From: Hypericum androsaemum
Lineage: Eukaryota > Streptophyta > Magnoliopsida > Malpighiales > Hypericaceae
Reading direction: 5' to 3'
Assembly (NCBI GenBank): GCA_963995505.1
Contig: OZ023198.1
Span: 6,038,558 to 6,102,557, forward strand
Length of the DNA: 64,000 nt
This document shows, in pieces, positions 59,317 to 64,000 of the stretch. The notes under the pieces were generated by a model that was given only the letters and a program-made list of their open reading frames with translations, was not told the origin of the DNA and did not search any database. Both the position numbers and the translations under genes were made by a program. The first letter of the stretch is position 1. Each line of letters starts with the position of its first letter.

Positions 59317-61104
59317 ATGGGGAAGAAGCTGTTCGATGAGGCGGCGGCGGATGACGCGGAGGAGATCACGATCGATGAGGAGTTCGCGAAGCGGTACGAG
59401 CACAACAACCGCCGCGCCGACCTCCACCGCCTCAAGGAGCTCAAGGAGAATGGCGCGCCTGACTCGGACACGGAGTCCGAGTCGGAAGTCGAGTCAAGCG
59501 GCGACGACGACGACTTCTTCGACAATCTAAACAAGGTGAAGAACCGCGACCCTTCCATTTATCATAACAAAGACGCTCGCCTTTTCGATTCCGATAGCGA
59601 TAGCGATGCTGAGAATATTGATAAGAAGACGGAGAAGAAGAAGAAGCCGAAGCCGGCCTACTTGAAGGACCTTCTGGCCCAGCAGTTGTTGGAGGATGGG
59701 CCCCGCGGGAGGGATGATGATAATGATCATGGCCATGCCGGGAAGGATCGGAAGACCTATCTCAAGGAGCAGCAGGAGTTGATGAGGGCGTTTAAGGACG
59801 CTGAGCGGGAGAGCGCGCTCGATGGGGATTTGCTCAAAGAGGTGGATGGTGGGAATGGGCGGGGCGGTGATGTTGAGAATGTCGAGCTTCAGAAGAAGAT
59901 TGAGGAGTATTTTGGCGAGGAGGGTAAGCTGGATGAGAATCGCCGGTTCCTCAGGGACTTTTTCTTGCTTAAGATGTGGGAGGACAAGGATAGGGAGCAG
60001 GGGGTTGACCAGAATGAGGTGGAGGAAGTGCTTGAGGACGAGGACGAGCTGGAGAGGCAGGACCAGTTTGAGGAAGGGATTAATTTTAGGCACGAGGAGA
60101 ATGCTGGGGACAGGGTCATGGGCCACTCACGGGTTGTAAAGGAGTCTGTAAGGAAGAAGGATAATCCGAGGAAAGAGCAGAGGCTGAGGCGGGAGGAGAG
60201 GATGAAGATTGCAGACAAGGAGAGGAAGGAGGAACTCAAGCGTTTGAAGAATTTGAAGAAGCGGGAGATTCAGGAGAAAATGAAGAAGATCATGGATGCA
60301 GCTGGAATCAAATGTCAGGATTGCCCTTTGGATTTGGACCTTGAGAATGATGATGACTTCGACCCTGAGGAGCATGATAAGAAGATGAAGAATGCCTTTG
60401 ATGACAAGTACTATGAGGCCGACGACCCTGAGTTCGGAAGTGACATGGAGAAGCCGAATTTCGATGAAGAGGACGAGTTGCTTGGACTTACTGAAGGCGT
60501 GGATGTCCCTGGCTCGGACGAGTGGGATTTGGCTGACAGGGAGCGGATCCTGAAAACGAATGCTGAAAAGGAGGCTGAGAAAGCTAAAGATGAGATGCAG
60601 GAAGAGTACTACAAGTTGGATTATGAGGGCTTCGTTGCTGGCCAGAAGACGAGGTTTAAATATAGGAAAGTAGAGCCTAATAGGTACGGGATGAAACCTG
60701 TAGATATACTGCTGCTGGATGAAAAGGAGTTGAATCAATATGTTTCGATGAAGAAGATTGCAGTATACCGGGAAAACGAGTGGAAGCTGCCTAATAGTAA
60801 AAGACATCAGCTCAAGATGAGGGCCAGGGAGGTTCTCAGAGGGGTAGAAACTGATCAAAAAATGATTGACAATAAGAAGAGGAAGAGAAAGGTGTCCAAA
60901 GATGGCAAGGATAACTCCGCCAATGCCGCGCCTTCTTCTCAAGATGAGAGAGCCAAGTCTGGTGAACCAAACCCCGATGAAGGAAGCCAATCGACGCAAG
61001 CTAAAAGGAGGCGCCGTCGTCAAGAGGAGTTGAAGATGCAACCATCCCGTCGCCTGGCGTACACTCAGGCTCAACCGAAACCTAAGAGTGAGGGGAAGCA
61101 TTGA
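59317..61104 (+). CDS. KRI1: KRI1-like ribosome biogenesis protein
   Basis: Nucleolar protein that works with KRR1 in early 40S subunit assembly. Single exon, 595 aa. Charged throughout: acidic/Ser stretch at residues 47-72 (DSDTESESEVESSGDDDDFF), then AYLKDLLAQQLLED near 115-130, FFLLKMWEDKDRE near 215, and a long Lys/Arg-Glu coiled-coil-like region (about 285-330). The conserved KRI1 blocks follow: DAAGIKCQDCPLDLDLENDD and, at 429-461, EEYYKLDYEGFVAGQKTRFK. The tail is basic (AKRRRRRQEELKM) and may direct nuclear import. The ATG is the first after the telo-box and starts MGKKLFDEAA. Long antisense open frames over this gene are by-products of its codon bias. Confidence 0.92.
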   Translation: MGKKLFDEAAADDAEEITIDEEFAKRYEHNNRRADLHRLKELKENGAPDSDTESESEVESSGDDDDFFDNLNKVKNRDPSIYHNKDARLFDSDSDSDAENIDKKTEKKKKPKPAYLKDLLAQQLLEDGPRGRDDDNDHGHAGKDRKTYLKEQQELMRAFKDAERESALDGDLLKEVDGGNGRGGDVENVELQKKIEEYFGEEGKLDENRRFLRDFFLLKMWEDKDREQGVDQNEVEEVLEDEDELERQDQFEEGINFRHEENAGDRVMGHSRVVKESVRKKDNPRKEQRLRREERMKIADKERKEELKRLKNLKKREIQEKMKKIMDAAGIKCQDCPLDLDLENDDDFDPEEHDKKMKNAFDDKYYEADDPEFGSDMEKPNFDEEDELLGLTEGVDVPGSDEWDLADRERILKTNAEKEAEKAKDEMQEEYYKLDYEGFVAGQKTRFKYRKVEPNRYGMKPVDILLLDEKELNQYVSMKKIAVYRENEWKLPNSKRHQLKMRAREVLRGVETDQKMIDNKKRKRKVSKDGKDNSANAAPSSQDERAKSGEPNPDEGSQSTQAKRRRRRQEELKMQPSRRLAYTQAQPKPKSEGKH

Positions 61105-62080
61105 AATGGCAGTCGTCCGTCCAAGGTATGCTTTTTAGGCAGAGAAACCATAGAGCGCATGGAAATCACTAGTAATTATCGGGAAAGAATACCCAAAACC
61201 TTTATTTTTAGCTTCTTGTTTGGCTTCAGTTTTGACTCAATTTGTTCATGGTTCTGAACCTGCTGGACTTGGTAGGAGACGATAACATCTCTGTGTGGTA
61301 TGTTCAGTAACGAATACTCGTCGTTTTGCTGTCCATTGAGTTCTTACTGCTTAATTCACACGACTCTGTTTCATCGTTGGTTGGTGAATTATTGAGAGGA
61401 TGCGTTGAGATTACCACGTTGCTATTTGCAAGAGTTTAGAGATATCTATTGTTTTAAGGTTTTGAGTTAACGGGGTGATCCTTGCCCATACGAATCGGAA
61501 GTGTTTCGGTTCCGTTGATTAAATTGGAGTGTGTTAGGTCCCTGGTAGATGCATTAGGATTTAGGGGAGAGAGTCTATTGATCTTGCAAAAAAAAATTAT
61601 GAGAACATTAGGCATAGCGCGATGGAATGAATTAGTTGATGATCCTTCCTGGTTCTTTCTTCTTCTATATTGAACTTTTATGCGTTTAAATATTTGAACT
61701 TGATACACTGAGACCGTAAAATATACTCTAAAGCAGAGAAATATATCCTCAAATTTGCCAAAATAGGAAACGACTATATATATTTTGTTGGTAGTTGGAG
61801 CTAGACGGCTTTTGATGAAATTAATGATGGGAATGAAATGGGGCTTCTGTTAAGTACATGAGGGCCATTACGCTATTCTAAGCCCAAGTTTGGAAGCCTA
61901 TACCAGCGTTCCCTCTTTTTCTTGGTTATACATTTTAGTTATAAAAAAAAACTAATCAAGTGCTCATACTAGAGATTCACTGAACGAACAGTTTTTATTT
62001 TTCAAAGTTAACAAAAGATGCATGTAAATAAGAAACATAACAGGACTCGACAAGAGCTCCTGGTTGGCTAAGATAATTAA
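61105..62080. other. intergenic between convergent KRI1 and BAHD genes
   Basis: KRI1 3' UTR at the left, BAHD 3' UTR at the right. At 61845-61915 a degenerate copy of the KRI1 promoter appears (GGGCTTCTGTTAAGTAC, TAAGCCCAAGTTTGGAAGCC, against 59161-59210). No coding sequence recognised. Confidence 0.55.
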
Positions 62081-63427
62081 TTAAAGCAAGGGATCGACGA
62101 CAGCATATGCTAAGAGCTCCTGGTCTTGCTCGAGCAGCTTCATGTCTTGCTCCTCAAGCATCACCATTGCCTCCACCCCTTTTCCGATTCTCGTATCCAC
62201 TAGAACAACTAAACAATCAAATGCAACTGGGACCTTCACCGATCTGCCTAAACCCAGCGGCCCTGATCTTACCGGCTTCCCCCAACCGAAATCAATTCCG
62301 TAGAGACCCAAGTTGCACCAGCTGGTGAATGTTATCAGATCCATATCATCGTTAGAGAGCGTGAATTCATCCCGCAGCTCCTTCATTATCTCGCATATCT
62401 TCGGGAATGCTCGGTCCCCTGTTACTTCCTTGACGATTTCGCCGTCGATCTTGCCTGTTGCTTCCCTTATCTGGGTTGCCAAGCTGCCCAAATCCGGATC
62501 GTTGTGTGTACTAATCGATGACGCCAACAGGCAGATGTTGCCCGGCGAATTGTCTGAGAAAAGATGGGTGGCCCTTCTCCGGAGGTTCACTACGTGGGTT
62601 ATCCCCGACGGCTTGTGGATGCCTGATCTCCTTGCTTTAAACACAGCCACAAGGCGTCTCCAGAGAAGGGCCGAAACAACCTCGACCCGAGTCGGGTTCT
62701 CCAGACACGGGCAAACTGCCCGTGCCTTGAGTCTGGAAATTGCAGCGTCGTCCAACACAATTCTGCTAGTTGTTATTAGCCTAGTCCTCAAGAAATGGCT
62801 AAAGATGTTGTCCAACGTCAGCTCCCTGGCGGGAACCGCGGCCTCGTTATAGTGAGACGGGAAGATGGCTGCATTTGAAGCAAAGTCAGGATACAAATGG
62901 TCACGGTGATCAGATTCCGATCCGCGGGCTACGGACGCCCAAGCTTTGAGGAACGAAGTGAAAGTGGTTACATCGGCAACCTTGTGTGAAACCGTGGCCA
63001 CAATGACCATACCACCACAAGCAAAGTTGGTCTGCTGGAACCTGGTAACCGAACCACCCCCGGAGGAGGGGAGGAACTTGATAAGCGGTCCGGGTTCGAG
63101 CCGGTTGAGATGATCAGACAGAGGAGACTTGACTCGGGCCTCCACGTAGTAGGCGCCCTCGTCGTTGTAATCAACGGAGACCTCGTCCCTGATGGTCCCG
63201 GCCAGCGGGTAGAAGTGCGTTAGGGTTTGAGACAAGGACTGTTTCAGCGCCAGGGTCCTCTCCCCAGCTGCTTCATGTGTGAAGAAGAAGAAGGGATAGA
63301 CAAGCACAAGACGGAAGTGGGAGGTTGGTGCAAATTTATCGATCAAGGAGAGGTTGTGGGTTTTGAGGTGGTGAGGCGTTGGGGAAGAAGGTTTGATGAC
63401 ATCTTTTGCAACTAGCTCCACTTCCAT
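62081..63427 (-). CDS. BAHD acyltransferase (vinorine synthase-like clade)
   Basis: Cytosolic acyl-CoA-dependent acyltransferase of specialised metabolism; acceptor unknown. Single exon, 448 aa, usual for the family. The catalytic HXXXD is HKVAD (His148, Asp152) in ATVSHKVADVTTF; the structural DFGWG motif is complete (DFGWGKP, 379-385). N-terminal VIKPSSPTP, LSLIDKF and SLSQTLTHFYPLAGTIRD are standard BAHD landmarks. The layout resembles the clade of vinorine synthase and related acetyltransferases (clade III), which acetylate alkaloids and alcohols; this is by resemblance only. The ATG at 63425-63427 starts MEVELVAKDVIKPS as in relatives. A TATA box lies about 80 bp upstream within a duplicated promoter segment. 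Confidence 0.92.
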   Translation of the reverse strand: MEVELVAKDVIKPSSPTPHHLKTHNLSLIDKFAPTSHFRLVLVYPFFFFTHEAAGERTLALKQSLSQTLTHFYPLAGTIRDEVSVDYNDEGAYYVEARVKSPLSDHLNRLEPGPLIKFLPSSGGGSVTRFQQTNFACGGMVIVATVSHKVADVTTFTSFLKAWASVARGSESDHRDHLYPDFASNAAIFPSHYNEAAVPARELTLDNIFSHFLRTRLITTSRIVLDDAAISRLKARAVCPCLENPTRVEVVSALLWRRLVAVFKARRSGIHKPSGITHVVNLRRRATHLFSDNSPGNICLLASSISTHNDPDLGSLATQIREATGKIDGEIVKEVTGDRAFPKICEIMKELRDEFTLSNDDMDLITFTSWCNLGLYGIDFGWGKPVRSGPLGLGRSVKVPVAFDCLVVLVDTRIGKGVEAMVMLEEQDMKLLEQDQELLAYAVVDPLL

Positions 63428-63489
63428 GATTGACTATTACAAGTTTATGGAAACCAAATGGAAGCAAACTGCATGGATTGAACTCCTCG

Positions 63490-63743
63490 TGTACCTGTTA
63501 CCTCTTATAAAGAAGAGGCTTATTTTCTTTAAAGGGTGTTCTAATTAATTAAGGGCCGAATTACGTTACAATGTCTATAAAAACTTTGCAACTATCGAAA
63601 GATTTTATTTGATTTGAGCATGTACCTGTCATCTCTTATAGGATATTCTATTTAAGGGTCGTAAAATGTAACGACTTTAATTATTTGTTATAAAAGTTTT
63701 GTAACTATTAAAAGATTCTATCTAATTCGAATATGGATTAATC
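63490..63743 (-). promoter_or_regulatory. BAHD promoter: TATA box within a tandem duplication
   Basis: On the minus strand TTTATAA (63505-63511) lies about 80 bp before the ATG. The segment 63490-63617 is repeated, diverged, at 63622-63743: TGTACCTGT, CTCTTATA, TAAGGG(C/T)CG, TATAAAA and TTTGCAACTAT/TTTGTAACTAT recur in the same order. The outer copy has its own TATAAAA-like motifs. Beyond 63750 nothing is recognised to the window end. Confidence 0.6.
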
Positions 63744-64000
63744 AGTTTTAGTAGTATAAAAAAAATTGGGTTAAACACAAGGGAAAATGTATTAACTACT
63801 TCTTTATGTAGCATAATTAATTTTTCATGTCCCGTCCAATTAATGTCTCTAACTGATAGTCTGCTTTTTAGTTTGGCTGACTATAATGTAATTAAAAATC
63901 CTAATGTACGTTACAATCCAGGTACAAAACAATTCAACCTCCACCCACCCCTCATTGTGAAGCAGTAATGCCCTTTGTCCCTTATTGTTAATTGGATGTA

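Noticed and set aside
59527..61101. Long minus-strand open frames (199 and 324 codons) over the KRI1 gene
   Set aside because: They are antisense shadows of a Lys/Glu-rich coding sequence with few T-starting codons; Leu/Ile-rich nonsense proteins with no family match.
62313..62852. 179-codon plus-strand frame over the BAHD gene
   Set aside because: Antisense to a well-supported gene with HKVAD and DFGWG motifs; no domain of its own.

Overview
The window is nuclear DNA from a flowering plant, most likely a eudicot. It has GT-AG introns of plant size, about 35-40% GC between genes, plant-specific gene families (f-type thioredoxin, BAHD acyltransferase, SCPL carboxypeptidase, A36-like aspartic protease), plant promoter motifs and a heavy load of plant retrotransposons. 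The species cannot be named from the sequence. No bacterial or organellar operons, rRNA, tRNA or CRISPR arrays were seen.

Layout. 1-10430: three decayed minus-strand L1-type LINEs end to end. 10439-13065: an internally deleted Ty3/gypsy element with 247-bp LTRs. 13649-14107: last-exon fragment of a PP2C phosphatase gene, broken. 15077-19082 (-): 14-exon serine carboxypeptidase-like gene (507 aa). 19.1-22.7 kb: gene-free, with a nested minisatellite. 22715-26361 (-): 10-exon A36/A39-type aspartic protease (487 aa). 28353-29492 (+): 3-exon plastid thioredoxin f (182 aa). 30-54 kb: a tandemly duplicated block holding the 3' part of the thioredoxin f gene and its downstream flank, loaded with independent insertions: a Pack-MULE carrying an AAA-ATPase fragment, a gag-only LTR element, a nearly complete Ty1/copia element, a small copia inside the copied thioredoxin intron, a larger minus-strand copia that itself carries a hAT-like element, and an LTR-like region with a minisatellite. 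55334-58597 (+): 11-exon glutamine:fructose-6-phosphate aminotransferase (677 aa). 59317-61104 (+): single-exon KRI1 ribosome-biogenesis gene behind a site II/telo-box promoter. 62081-63427 (-): single-exon BAHD acyltransferase.

Six genes look intact: SCPL, A36-like, TRX f, GFAT, KRI1 and BAHD. For the four multi-exon genes the exon lengths add up to an open frame ending at a stop codon. The genes do not form one pathway: they cover secretory or vacuolar proteolysis and acyl transfer, plastid redox control, hexosamine supply for UDP-GlcNAc, ribosome assembly and specialised metabolism. The most informative parts of the window are the duplicated thioredoxin f block, whose insertions are not shared between copies and so post-date the duplication, and the young Pack-MULE. 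No wholly new biological system was found. The strongest leads are a thioredoxin f copy with its second active-site Cys changed to Phe, a frame-preserving stop-free intron in GFAT, and duplicated promoter segments near KRI1 and BAHD.
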